DNA from: Salinarimonas ramus
GTDB lineage: Bacteria; Pseudomonadota; Alphaproteobacteria; Rhizobiales; Beijerinckiaceae
Assembly (NCBI RefSeq): GCF_014645695.1
Contig: NZ_BMMF01000003.1
Span: 186,001 to 250,000, forward strand
Length of the DNA: 64,000 bases
Reading direction: 5' to 3'
Below, piece after piece: positions 1-8,167 of the stretch. How positions within the stretch are numbered: the first letter of the stretch is position 1; every line of letters begins with the position of its first letter. The translations under genes were made by a program, and so were the position numbers. Below the pieces are notes generated by a model. The model saw nothing but the letters and a program-made list of their open reading frames with translations. It had not been told where the DNA came from and did no database searches.

Positions 1-429
1 CGCCCAGAACACGGCGGCGAAGACGAGGATGGCGAGGATGAAGTTCGCGATCGGGCCCGCGGCGACGATGGCCGCGCGCTGGGCCACGGGCTTGTGGTGG
101 AAGCTCAGCGCCTTCTCCGCCTCGCTCATCTGCGAGAGGCCGGAATTGTCCGGCGTGGAGGCCGCCCCGGCGTCGCCGAAGAACTTGACGTAGCCGCCCA
201 GCGGCACGGCGCAGACCTTCCAGCGCGTGCCCCGACGGTCGTTCCAGCCGATCAGCTCCGGCCCGAAGCCGATGGAGAAGGCCTGGACGCCCACCCCGCA
301 CCAGCGCCCGACGAGGAAGTGCCCCATCTCGTGCACGAACACGACGATCGCCAGGACGAAGATGAACGGGACGAGATAGCCGAAGAGGATGTCGATCGCG
401 CCGCCGCCGATCGCGCCCAGGAATTCCAT
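1..429 (-). CDS. rseP: RIP zinc metalloprotease RseP (site-2 protease), N-terminal part
   Basis: Intramembrane protease that cleaves membrane-anchored anti-sigma factors and leftover signal peptides in the inner membrane. The visible 143 residues begin with a membrane segment containing the zinc motif HEMGH (residues 33-37), followed by a glycine-rich stretch with GGYVKFFGDAG and a second hydrophobic segment near the window edge, as in the M50B family. The rest of the gene, with the PDZ domains and the LDG motif, lies beyond the left edge. The ATG at 429 is used. It is the last visible gene of a minus-strand run pyrH-frr-uppS-cdsA-dxr-rseP, an order common in proteobacteria, with 104 bases between it and dxr. 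Confidence 0.93.
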   Translation of the reverse strand, partial: MEFLGAIGGGAIDILFGYLVPFIFVLAIVVFVHEMGHFLVGRWCGVGVQAFSIGFGPELIGWNDRRGTRWKVCAVPLGGYVKFFGDAGAASTPDNSGLSQMSEAEKALSFHHKPVAQRAAIVAAGPIANFILAILVFAAVFWA

Positions 430-533
430 CGTCGTCTCCTTTTCGCCGCTGGCCTCGCGGCGCCGTCGCAGGAATGGGTGGGCCGCCCGACGCGTCCTCG
501 CGCGGGCTTCCCCGTTCGTCCGTCACATCCTCG

Positions 534-1778
534 TCAGATCGGGCGCGGAGCCCGATCTTGCAAGATTCTCCGATCTCGCGGAGCTTTCGGATCTTGCAGG
601 ATTTCTTCCGTGCGCGCGCGGGTTTGTGCGTCCAGCGTTAACGCGTCCGCGACGCTCGCGGGCGCCGGCAGCGTCGTCGCGCTCATGGCGTCGAGCGTGC
701 GCTCCACCGCCTCCGCGATGCCGAAGAAGCCGATGCGCCCGGCGCAGAAGGCGGCGACCGCGATCTCGTTCGCCGCGTTCAGCACGGTCGGCGCCCCGCC
801 GCCCGCCGCCATCGCCGCCTCGGCCAGCGCCAGGCAGCGGAAGCGCTCGCGGTCCGCCGGCTCGAAGGTGAAGCCGCCGAGCGCGGCGAAATCGAGCCGC
901 TTCAGGTCGAGATCGAGACGCGCGTCGCCGAGCGAGAGCGCGTTGACGATGGGAATTCGCATGTCCGGCGCGCCGAGGCCCGCGGTGATCGAGCCGTCGC
1001 GCCAATGGACGAGGCCGTGGACGATCGATTGCGGGTGCACCAGCACCTCGAGGCGATCCGCCGGCATGCCGAACAGGTGGTGCGCCTCGATGAGCTCGAG
1101 GCCCTTGTTCATCAGGGTGGCCGAATCGATCGAGATCTTGGCGCCCATCGACCAGGTGGGATGCGCGAGCGCCTCATTGACGCTCGCCCGCTCGAGGCGC
1201 GCGCGCTCCCAGGTGCGGAAGGGTCCGCCGGAGGCCGTGAGGGTGAGCGCGATCGCGTCCTCGCGCCGCCCGGCGCGCAGCGCCTGCTCCAGCGCGTTGT
1301 GCTCGGAATCGACGGCGCGCAGCGTCACGCCCATGCGCGCGGCGTGCGCCATGAAGGCGACACCGGCGGAGACGAGGCATTCCTTGTTGGCCAGCGCGAT
1401 GGTGCGCCCCGGCTTCATCGCGGCGACCGTGGGCGCGAGCCCGGCGGCGCCCGAGATCGCGGCGAGCACCACGTCCGCCTCGCGCTCGGCCGCTTCGAGG
1501 ACGGCGCTTTCGCCGGCGCCGCAGGCGATGCCGCTGCCGGCGAGCGCATCCTTCAACGCGGGGCCCGCGGCCTCGTCCGCCACGGCGGCGAAGCGGGCGT
1601 CGAGCGCGATGGCGAGATCGGCGAGGGCGGCGGCGTCGCGACCGCCCACCACCGCTTCCACCACGAAGCTCTCGGGATGGGCGCGCACCACGTCGACCGT
1701 GGAGCGGCCGACGGAGCCGGTGGCGCCGAGGATCGTGATTCGGCGAGGGGCGGCGGCGCTGGTTTCGTTGGACGGCAT
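534..1778 (-). CDS. dxr: 1-deoxy-D-xylulose 5-phosphate reductoisomerase
   Basis: Second enzyme of the MEP isoprenoid pathway: converts 1-deoxy-D-xylulose 5-phosphate to 2-C-methyl-D-erythritol 4-phosphate with NADPH, in the cytoplasm. The 414-residue product starts with an NADPH-binding loop (ILGATGSVGRST). It has the metal-binding DSEHNAL motif, the NKGLELIEAHHLFG motif and VHPQSIVHGLVHWRDGS. An ATG at 1778 with a GGGAG ribosome-binding site six bases upstream is preferred over an in-frame start 33 bases earlier. The last ~20 residues (EILQDPKAPRDRRILQDR...) are encoded by an 18-bp tandem repeat and look like a late extension beyond the family's normal end. It is followed by rseP and preceded by cdsA and uppS. 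Confidence 0.95.
   Translation of the reverse strand: MPSNETSAAAPRRITILGATGSVGRSTVDVVRAHPESFVVEAVVGGRDAAALADLAIALDARFAAVADEAAGPALKDALAGSGIACGAGESAVLEAAEREADVVLAAISGAAGLAPTVAAMKPGRTIALANKECLVSAGVAFMAHAARMGVTLRAVDSEHNALEQALRAGRREDAIALTLTASGGPFRTWERARLERASVNEALAHPTWSMGAKISIDSATLMNKGLELIEAHHLFGMPADRLEVLVHPQSIVHGLVHWRDGSITAGLGAPDMRIPIVNALSLGDARLDLDLKRLDFAALGGFTFEPADRERFRCLALAEAAMAAGGGAPTVLNAANEIAVAAFCAGRIGFFGIAEAVERTLDAMSATTLPAPASVADALTLDAQTRARTEEILQDPKAPRDRRILQDRAPRPI
552..605. repeat. Three-unit 18-bp tandem repeat in the dxr 3' end
   Basis: Three consecutive 18-bp units (552-569, 570-587, 588-605) share the pattern CCGATCTTGCAAGATTCT with a few mismatches; units 1 and 3 are the closest. Read on the minus strand, the array encodes the C-terminal EILQDP/KAPRDR/RILQDR tail of Dxr. 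The period is a multiple of three, so copy-number change would keep the frame. Confidence 0.75.
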
Positions 1779-1860
1779 AAGCACTCCCGCGTCGCGTTCC
1801 TTATGGGACAAAGCGCGCCGCCTGTCACGCGCGCCCGTTCGTCGCTCGCCGACAGCCGCC

Positions 1861-2709
1861 TCAGCCCGCGAGCGCCGCGAGGGCGAGGCCGGCCAGCACG
1901 AAGGCGCAGACCGCGGTGAAGGCGTCGATGCGATCGAGCACGCCGCCGTGGCCGGGAATGAGCTTGCTCGAATCCTTCACCTTGAAGTGCCGCTTGAGCG
2001 CCGATTCGGCGAGGTCTCCGATCTGCCCGACGACCGAGGCGAGCGCCGCGAGGAGGACGAGCGCGAACCATGAGAGCGGGCGCTCCCAGCCGAGCCCCTC
2101 GCCGATCGCGGCGACCAGCGTGCCGAGCAGCGTGCCTACGGCCAGCCCGCCGAAGAAGCCCGACCAGGTCTTGCCGGGGCTGATGCGCGGCGCGAGCTTC
2201 GGCCCGCCCAGTGCGCGCCCGGTGAAATAGGCCGCGACGTCCGTGCCCCAGACGACGGCGAAGATCCACAGGAGCCCGGTGAGCCCGAGCGCGGGGTGCT
2301 CGCGCACGAGCACGGGGGCCGTGGCGAGGATCGTGGTGACGCCGAGCCCGACGAGGCCCCAGACGCGGTCGCGCCTGCCGCGCCCCGCGGCGAGGACCGC
2401 GAGGATCGCCAGCGCGGCCACGACGAGGACGACGGCGCTCGGCGGATCGACGACGGAGAGGATCGAGGCGGCGAGGATGCCCGCGAAGAGCGCGAAGCGC
2501 ATCGGCAGCGGCCGCTCGAGCTTGCCCACCTGGCGCCATTCGATGGCGGCGGCGCCCGCCGCCAGGAGCCAGAAGGCCGCGAGGAAGGGCCCCCCCGCCC
2601 ACGCGCTCGCCAGCGCCAGCGCGACGAGCACGAGGGACGACAGGAGCCGGATGCCGGTCTCGGAGCGCAGGAAGCCGCGCCCGCCCTGCTGCGGACCGGG
2701 AGCCGGCAT
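1861..2709 (-). CDS. cdsA: Phosphatidate cytidylyltransferase
   Basis: Makes CDP-diacylglycerol from phosphatidic acid and CTP in the inner membrane, the branch point for phospholipid synthesis. The 282-residue product is strongly hydrophobic, with about seven or eight membrane segments. It ends with the family signature GDLAESALKRHFKVKDSSK followed by PGHGGVLDRIDA, which holds the catalytic acidic residues. The ATG at 2709 lies one base after the uppS stop codon, so it is likely translationally coupled. A longer in-frame start at 2760 would overlap uppS and is not favoured. The uppS-cdsA-dxr-rseP order is typical. Confidence 0.94.
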   Translation of the reverse strand: MPAPGPQQGGRGFLRSETGIRLLSSLVLVALALASAWAGGPFLAAFWLLAAGAAAIEWRQVGKLERPLPMRFALFAGILAASILSVVDPPSAVVLVVAALAILAVLAAGRGRRDRVWGLVGLGVTTILATAPVLVREHPALGLTGLLWIFAVVWGTDVAAYFTGRALGGPKLAPRISPGKTWSGFFGGLAVGTLLGTLVAAIGEGLGWERPLSWFALVLLAALASVVGQIGDLAESALKRHFKVKDSSKLIPGHGGVLDRIDAFTAVCAFVLAGLALAALAG

Positions 2710-2710
2710 G

Positions 2711-3496
2711 TCAGAGCGCCCGAGGCTCGAGCCCGCCGAAGCGGCGCTCGCGGCGGCCATACTCGGCGAGCGCCCGCTCGAAGGCCTCGCGCCCGAAATC
2801 GGGCCAGAGGTCCGGCAGGAAGACGAGCTCGGAATAGGCGCTCTGCCAGGGCAGGAAGTTCGAGACGCGCTGCTCCCCCGACGTGCGCAGGATCAGGTCC
2901 GGATCGGGGATGTCGCTGGTGTCGAGGGTGGCCGAGATGCGATCCACCGTGATCTCGTCGGGCCGCAGGCGCCCGGCCGCGACTTCCTCGGCGAGCCTGC
3001 GGGCCGCGCGCGCGATCTCCTGGCGCCCGCCGTAATTGAAGGCCACGACGAGAGTGAGGCCGGTATTGGCCCGCGTCAGCGTCTCGGCCTCGTCGAGCAC
3101 GCCGAGGATGTCGCGGGCGAGCCCTTCGCGCTCGCCGATGATGCGTACGCGCACGTTGCTGCGGTGGAGCGTGGCGAGGTCGTTGCGCACGAAGCGCTTG
3201 AGCAGCCCCATGAGGTCCGAGACCTCCTCGGCGGGGCGCGTCCAGTTCTCGGCCGAGAAGGAATAGAGCGTCAGGTAGCGCACGCCCGCTTCGCCGGCGA
3301 GCTCGACGGCGCGGCGAACGGCCTCCACACCGCGGCGATGGCCCTCGACCCGCGGCAGGCCGCGCTTGGCCGCCCAGCGGCCGTTGCCGTCCATGATGAT
3401 GGCGACGTGGCGGGGGATCGAGGCCCCGCCGTGGCGGGGCTCCTCCCGCGGGGCGGAGGCTGCGAGGGCGGCCGTGGCGGCGCTGTCAGCGGCCAT
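2711..3496 (-). CDS. uppS: Isoprenyl transferase (undecaprenyl diphosphate synthase family)
   Basis: Cis-prenyltransferase that extends farnesyl diphosphate with isopentenyl diphosphate to the C55 carrier lipid for peptidoglycan and O-antigen. The 261-residue product has [13 protein letters not shown] at about residues 30-42 with the catalytic Asp36, then GHRRGVEAV, and [15 protein letters not shown] with [13 protein letters not shown] near the C-terminus, all standard for the family. The first ~28 residues are an alanine-rich, probably flexible extension; a later start cannot be excluded. It is coupled to cdsA downstream and lies 112 bases after frr. Confidence 0.94.
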   Translation of the reverse strand: MAADSAATAALAASAPREEPRHGGASIPRHVAIIMDGNGRWAAKRGLPRVEGHRRGVEAVRRAVELAGEAGVRYLTLYSFSAENWTRPAEEVSDLMGLLKRFVRNDLATLHRSNVRVRIIGEREGLARDILGVLDEAETLTRANTGLTLVVAFNYGGRQEIARAARRLAEEVAAGRLRPDEITVDRISATLDTSDIPDPDLILRTSGEQRVSNFLPWQSAYSELVFLPDLWPDFGREAFERALAEYGRRERRFGGLEPRAL

Positions 3497-3608
3497 GCGC
3501 GTGCTCCGATATGGCGGCGTCGCTCTCGCGCCCTTGCGTCATGATGGCCAGGATCTCCGCCTTCGCTGCGCGGGAGGATACCATGATGGAGAAGCCATGC
3601 CGGTCGCT

Positions 3609-4169
3609 CTAGACCTGCATGATCTCCTTCTCCTTGGCGGCGACGACCTGATCGACCTCGGCCACGTGCTCGTCGGTGACCTTCTGGACGTCGCCCGCCT
3701 GGCGCTTCTCGTCGTCCTGCGAGATCAGGCCGTCCTTCTCGAGCTTCTTCAGGGTGTCGAGACCGTCGCGGCGCACGTGGCGGATGGCGATGCGGGCCTC
3801 CTCCGCGTATTTGTGGGCGACCTTGACCATCTCCTTGCGGCGCTGCTCGTTCATCTCGGGGATGCGCAGCCGGATGACCTGGCCTTCCGTCTGCGGGTTG
3901 AGCCCGAGATCGGACTCGCGGATCGCCTTCTCCACCGCGTTGACCATGCCCCGGTCCCAGACCTGGACGGAGAGCAGGCGCGGCTCGGGCACGGAGATCG
4001 TCGCCACCTGGTTCATCGGCATCGCGGCGCCGTAGGCCTCGACCGTGATCGGCTCGACGAGGCTCGCGGACGCGCGCCCCGTACGCAGGCCGGACAGGTC
4101 GTTCTTCAGGGACGTCACCGCGCCCTGCATACGCCGCCGAACGTCATTGATGTCGAAATCGTCGCTCAT
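3609..4169 (-). CDS. frr: Ribosome recycling factor
   Basis: Splits the post-termination ribosome together with EF-G. At 186 residues it has the usual length, and it keeps the conserved [14 protein letters not shown] segment near residue 30, [33 protein letters not shown] and RHVRRDGLD. The protein is cytoplasmic, made of a three-helix bundle plus a small domain. It follows pyrH by 56 bases on the same strand, the classical pyrH-frr arrangement. About 110 bases without a recognisable gene separate it from uppS, so the downstream lipid genes may be read through or have their own signal. Confidence 0.97.
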   Translation of the reverse strand: MSDDFDINDVRRRMQGAVTSLKNDLSGLRTGRASASLVEPITVEAYGAAMPMNQVATISVPEPRLLSVQVWDRGMVNAVEKAIRESDLGLNPQTEGQVIRLRIPEMNEQRRKEMVKVAHKYAEEARIAIRHVRRDGLDTLKKLEKDGLISQDDEKRQAGDVQKVTDEHVAEVDQVVAAKEKEIMQV

Positions 4170-4225
4170 CGGTCTCTCGCCTCAATGCCAATTCCGACCC
4201 GGCTTACGCCGTAGACGGCTGCGCA

Positions 4226-4936
4226 TCAAGGGGCGACGACGGTGGCGGGCGCGCTGCCTTCCAGGATGGCGGCGACCGAGGAGGGCGCGTGGACGCTGCC
4301 GACGACGATGGGCAGGCGCTGCTCGCGGGCGAGCGCGAAGGCGGCGGTGTCCATCACCTTGAGGTCGGCGGCGATGGCCTCGTCGTGGGTGAGCCGCTCG
4401 TAGCGCTTGGCGTTGGGGTCGCGCTTGGGGTCGGCGGAATAGACGCCGTCGACCTGCGTCGCCTTGAGCACCGCGTCGCAGCGCAGCTCCGCGGCGCGCA
4501 GCACGGCGGAGGTGTCGGTGGTGAAGAACGGGTTGCCCGTGCCGCCGGCGAGCACCACGACCTGACCCTTGTCGAGGTGATGGAGCGCGGGCTGGCGGGC
4601 ATAGGTCTCGCAGATCGTCGGCATCGAGACCGCCGACATGGTGCGCGCGGGCACGCCCGCCGCGTTGAGGGCGGTCTCCAGCGCGAGCGAGTTCATGACG
4701 GTGGCGAGCATGCCCATGGAATCCGCGGTGGCGCGGTCGATCCAGCCGGCCGCGCTCATGCGCGCACCGCGGATGATGTTGCCGCCGCCGATGACGAGGG
4801 CGATCTGGAAGCCGGCTTCGCTGGCGCGGGCGATGTCGCCGGCGAGCGCCGCGAGGGTCTGGGCCTCGAGCCAATAGCCGTCGGGGGCCTGCAGCGCCTC
4901 GCCCGAGAGCTTCACCAGAATTCGCTTGTAGGGCAT
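4226..4936 (-). CDS. pyrH: Uridylate (UMP) kinase
   Basis: Phosphorylates UMP to UDP in pyrimidine synthesis. The 236-residue product starts MPYKRILVKLSGEAL, with the P-loop-like KLSGEAL. It continues with IGGGNIIRGA, the phosphate-binding GGTGNPFFTTDT and DGVYSADPKRDPNAKRYERL, as in bacterial hexameric UMP kinases of the amino-acid kinase fold. The ATG at 4936 is chosen because similarity begins there; the frame stays open about 80 bases further upstream. It is the first gene of the pyrH-frr-uppS-cdsA-dxr-rseP run. A transcription terminator after tsf separates it from rpsB-tsf, so it needs its own promoter in the 270-base gap upstream. Confidence 0.95.
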   Translation of the reverse strand: MPYKRILVKLSGEALQAPDGYWLEAQTLAALAGDIARASEAGFQIALVIGGGNIIRGARMSAAGWIDRATADSMGMLATVMNSLALETALNAAGVPARTMSAVSMPTICETYARQPALHHLDKGQVVVLAGGTGNPFFTTDTSAVLRAAELRCDAVLKATQVDGVYSADPKRDPNAKRYERLTHDEAIAADLKVMDTAAFALAREQRLPIVVGSVHAPSSVAAILEGSAPATVVAP

Positions 4937-5207
4937 CGCCACGCTGCAGTCTCCCGTCTTCTCACGCCCGATCGGCCCGGCGGGCGGCACACTGCCGCCG
5001 GGCCGCCACGGGCGCAAGGCGGCCGGACGGTTTTTTTCGGCGCGTCTCGGGCGAACGTCGTCTGCGCCCGCATCGCCGCGGAGGCTCGGGCGTCAGCGGC
5101 CGAGCCCCTCCCCCGTTCGGCGCCGGCGCGACAGCTCCCGGTAGAGCGCCATGTGGCGGCGTCCCGACGGCTGCGGCTGAGCCGCGCCTGGGCGAGGCTC
5201 CGGAAGC
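4937..5207. other. Gene-free stretch between pyrH and the tsf terminator
   Basis: About 270 bases with no supported gene. One short open frame of 19 codons (about 5096-5152, minus) has nothing to recommend it. The pyrH promoter must lie here, but I see no convincing -35/-10 pair; a CTTGCG hexamer without a good partner is the best candidate. An A/T run around 5030 (eight T's on the plus strand) is the only compositional feature. Confidence 0.4.
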
Positions 5208-5238
5208 GAAAAGGGCTCCCGCCGGTGGCGGAAGCCCT
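5208..5238 (-). terminator. Rho-independent terminator after tsf
   Basis: In the minus-strand transcript a GC-rich hairpin (stem arms 5212-5223 and 5227-5238, one mismatch, GGT-type loop) is followed by four U residues. It sits 29 bases beyond the tsf stop codon and should end the rpsB-tsf transcript before pyrH. Confidence 0.75.
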
Positions 5239-5267
5239 CGTTCATGCCGGCTCGGAGAGCGTGCGGA

Positions 5268-6200
5268 TCAGGCCTTCACGCCGGCCTGGGCCGCGACCTC
5301 GGCGGCGAAGTCGCTCTCTTCCTTCTCGATGCCCTCGCCGAGCGCATAGCGAACGAAGCCGCCGATCTTGATCGGACCGCCGACCTTGCCCTTGGCCTCC
5401 TCGAGCACCTGGGCGACGCTCTTGGAGGTGTCGTGCACGAAGGACTGCTCGAGCAGCGTGACTTCCTTGTAGTAGGACTTCAGCCCGCTCTCGACGATCT
5501 TCTGCATGACGTGGTCCGGCTTGCCGGCGTTCTTGTCGCGCAGAATCGCGGACTCGCGCTCGACCGTCGCGGCGTCGATTCCCGAGGCGTCGACGGCGAC
5601 GGGGTTCGTCGCGGCGATGTGCATGGCGATCTGGCGGCCGAGCGTCGCGAGCTCGTCGGTGTTCGCGCCCTCGGACTCGAGCGCGACGAGCACGCCGATC
5701 TTGCCCAGGCCCTCGGCGACGGCGCCGTGCATGTAGGAGGCGACGACGCCCTTGGCCACGCTCACCTTCGCCGTGCGACGCAGCGTCATGTTCTCGCCGA
5801 TCGTGGCGATGAGCTCCTGGAGCTTCTCGCCGACCGTGCCCGTGGCGCCCGGATAGGAGGCGGCGTTGAGGCCGTCGACGGTCCCGTCGCTGTCGAGGAC
5901 GAGCTTGGCGGAGGTGGAGACGAAGCTCTGGAACTGCTCGTTGCGGGCGACGAAGTCCGTCTCGGAATTCACCTCGACCATGCCGGCCGTGGTGCCCTCA
6001 CGCAGCTCGATGGCGACGAGGCCCTCGGCCGCGACGCGGCCGGCCTTCTTCGCCGCCTTGGCGAGGCCCTTCTTGCGCAGCCAGTCGATGGCGGCCTCGA
6101 TGTCGCCGTCCGTCTCGCCGAGCGCGTTCTTGCAGTCCATCATGCCCGCGCCGGTCTTCTCGCGCAGGTCCTTCACCATCGCCGCGGTGATGTTCGCCAT
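5268..6200 (-). CDS. tsf: Elongation factor Ts
   Basis: Guanine-nucleotide exchange factor for EF-Tu. The 310-residue product opens [27 protein letters not shown], the UBA-like N-terminal domain, and has the EF-Tu-contact motif [12 protein letters not shown] near residue 80. Two core repeats and a C-terminal module follow, the normal alphaproteobacterial length. It is 155 bases downstream of rpsB on the same strand, the universal rpsB-tsf pair. A hairpin terminator follows directly. Confidence 0.97.
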   Translation of the reverse strand: MANITAAMVKDLREKTGAGMMDCKNALGETDGDIEAAIDWLRKKGLAKAAKKAGRVAAEGLVAIELREGTTAGMVEVNSETDFVARNEQFQSFVSTSAKLVLDSDGTVDGLNAASYPGATGTVGEKLQELIATIGENMTLRRTAKVSVAKGVVASYMHGAVAEGLGKIGVLVALESEGANTDELATLGRQIAMHIAATNPVAVDASGIDAATVERESAILRDKNAGKPDHVMQKIVESGLKSYYKEVTLLEQSFVHDTSKSVAQVLEEAKGKVGGPIKIGGFVRYALGEGIEKEESDFAAEVAAQAGVKA

Positions 6201-6355
6201 GATCTCGGGTCTCCGTCATGAAAGGAGCCCGGCGGTCCTCGTCGGCACGCCGGGCTGATGTCGTCTCGGGCGCGTCGTCGACACACATCGCAAGAACGCG
6301 ACGGTCCGATGACGCCGGGGCCGGCAAGCGCCCCTCTCGAATGCCCGTCGAAGGC

Positions 6356-7375
6356 TTACGCCGCGGCGGCCTCGATCATCGAGCGCGCCTGGGCGACCCA
6401 GCCGTTGGCGATGATCTTGCCGTTGAGCTTGAGGTCGGCGTCCAGCGCGGCCGCCTCCTCGTCCGTCAGCGCCGCGATCTGCCAGTAATGGAAGACGCCG
6501 CCGTCGTTGAGGCTCTGCTCCATCTCCGGGCCGACGCCGTTGAGCTTGGAGAGATCGTCCGGCGCGCCGCGCGGGGCGGCGAGACGCTCGAAGCGATCGG
6601 TCTGCTCGGACGAGGTCGCGACCTCCTCGGGCAGCTCCTCGACCATCGGGGCCTCGGAGGCGCCCATGTCGATGCCCAGATCACCCTGCGAGCGGGAGAT
6701 GCCGTCGAGCGCCGCGCGGGCGATCAGGTCGCAATAGAGCGCGATGGCGCGGCCCGCGTCGTCGTTGGCCGGGATCGGGAAGGTGATGCCGTCGGGATCG
6801 CAGTTCGTGTCGACGATGGCGGCCACCGGGATGCCGAGGCGCGTCGCCTCCTTCACCGCCAGCTGCTCCTTGTTCGTGTCGATCACGAAGATGAGGTCGG
6901 GCACGCCGCCCATGTCCTTGATGCCGCCGAGAGCCCGCTCGAGCTTCTCCTTCTCGCGGGTCAGCATCAGGCGCTCCTTCTTGGTGAGGCCCTGGCCGCC
7001 CCCCTCGAGGATCTCGTCGACCTTGCGCAGGCGCGAGATGGAGCCCGAGATCGTCTTCCAGTTCGTCAGCATGCCGCCGAGCCAGCGGGAATTGACGTAA
7101 TACTGCGCCGAGCGCTTCGCCGCGTCCGCCACGGCCTCCTGGGCCTGGCGCTTCGTGCCGACGAGCAGCACGCGACCGCCGCGGGAGACCGTGTCGCTCA
7201 CCGCCTGCAGGGCGCGGTAGAACATCGGCACCGTCTGGGCGAGGTCGATGATGTGGATGTTGTTGCGGGTGCCGAAGATGAAGGGCAGCATCTTCGGGTT
7301 CCAGCGGTGCGACTGGTGGCCGAAATGCGCGCCGGCCTCGAGCAGCTGACGCATGGACGTATCGGGAAGGGCCAT
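6356..7375 (-). CDS. rpsB: 30S ribosomal protein S2 with C-terminal extension
   Basis: Small-subunit protein that anchors S1 on the 30S head-body junction. The N-terminal ~230 residues are canonical ([21 protein letters not shown] at the start, [46 protein letters not shown]). At 339 residues it is about 100 longer than E. coli S2. The extra part has an acidic linker and then a small helical domain, [17 protein letters not shown]...[18 protein letters not shown], resembling a helix-hairpin-helix fold. The same extension is known from other Hyphomicrobiales S2 proteins. A strong promoter lies 115 bases upstream of the start codon and tsf follows. Confidence 0.97.
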   Translation of the reverse strand: MALPDTSMRQLLEAGAHFGHQSHRWNPKMLPFIFGTRNNIHIIDLAQTVPMFYRALQAVSDTVSRGGRVLLVGTKRQAQEAVADAAKRSAQYYVNSRWLGGMLTNWKTISGSISRLRKVDEILEGGGQGLTKKERLMLTREKEKLERALGGIKDMGGVPDLIFVIDTNKEQLAVKEATRLGIPVAAIVDTNCDPDGITFPIPANDDAGRAIALYCDLIARAALDGISRSQGDLGIDMGASEAPMVEELPEEVATSSEQTDRFERLAAPRGAPDDLSKLNGVGPEMEQSLNDGGVFHYWQIAALTDEEAAALDADLKLNGKIIANGWVAQARSMIEAAAA

Positions 7376-7489
7376 AATCTCGTCTCTCCGGTTGAACCTC
7401 CGCGGAGCCGCGTTCCGGCTTGATCAGCCGGCACCGGGGTCGCCGTGCCCTCGTGGCACGACATGGCTCCGCGTGTGGGATGGCGCGCC

Positions 7490-7518
7490 ATATACGGGCT
7501 CGTGCGCGCGAATGCAAG
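7490..7518 (-). promoter_or_regulatory. Predicted rpsB-tsf promoter
   Basis: On the minus strand a -35 CTTGCA (7513-7518) and a -10 GTATAT (7490-7495) are separated by exactly 17 bases, a good match to alphaproteobacterial housekeeping promoters. It lies about 115 bases upstream of the rpsB ATG, leaving a leader of roughly 105 bases. Confidence 0.65.
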
Positions 7519-7560
7519 CGCTGCGGACGCGCAGCGGCCGGGCTGGGACCAGGCGGCGCC

Positions 7561-8094
7561 TCAGCCCCGCGTCGGCGCGAGCACCTTGATCGCGTCTCCC
7601 GCCCGGATCGCGCCCTCGCGCTCGACGAGCGCGACGAGACCGCGCCTGCCCTTCGCCGCCTTGACGAAGGCGAATTCCAGCTCGCGACGGCCCTCGGCGG
7701 CGGCGATCTTGCGGCCGGGCTGGCGGCAGGGCGGGTTGGCTTCCGTCACGAAGAGCGTGGCACCGGAAGGGAAGATCATCCGCGTGCCGGGCGCCGTCGC
7801 GGTGAGATCGGGGGCATCCGCGAGGACGAGGTTCGCGCCGAGATGCGCGGGGTAGACCGCCTCGACCTCCAGCGCGGCGGCGACCAGCGCGAGCTCGTCG
7901 AGCGAGACGAGCGACACCTGCCGCGTGTTGGCGATCGTCGTCCCGCGCGCGTGCCACGGCGTGCGCGCATCCGCCTTGCGCGTCGCCCCGGCGTGGAGAT
8001 CGCCCTCGATACCGCCGAAGACGAGCCGCGCCTCCTCCACGGGATGCGTGAGGAAGTCGGGGCCGGGGGCGAGGAGGAGACGGGCGAGGTGCAT
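7561..8094 (-). CDS. MOSC domain-containing protein
   Basis: Predicted molybdenum-cofactor or sulfur-carrier binding protein of the MOSC superfamily. The 177-residue product is essentially one MOSC domain, with GGIEGDLHAGATRKAD, RQVSLVSLDELALVAAAL, LGANLV and the conserved cysteine motif NPPCRQPGRKI, where family members are thought to hold sulfur or Moco. The precise substrate is unknown; relatives include YiiM-type enzymes and the C-terminus of Moco sulfurase. It ends just upstream of the rpsB promoter and lies 73 bases after dnaE on the same strand, but no functional link to DNA replication is evident. Confidence 0.88.
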   Translation of the reverse strand: MHLARLLLAPGPDFLTHPVEEARLVFGGIEGDLHAGATRKADARTPWHARGTTIANTRQVSLVSLDELALVAAALEVEAVYPAHLGANLVLADAPDLTATAPGTRMIFPSGATLFVTEANPPCRQPGRKIAAAEGRRELEFAFVKAAKGRRGLVALVEREGAIRAGDAIKVLAPTRG

Positions 8095-8167
8095 GGATCA
8101 GGTTTCCCGCGAGCGCGGTGGATTACCCGCTTCGCGGGATCCGAGCAATGGCGACCCGCCTCGCCGC

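Noticed and set aside
5096-5152. A 19-codon minus-strand open frame in the pyrH-tsf gap
   Set aside because: No ribosome-binding site of quality, arginine-rich low-complexity product, too short to support.
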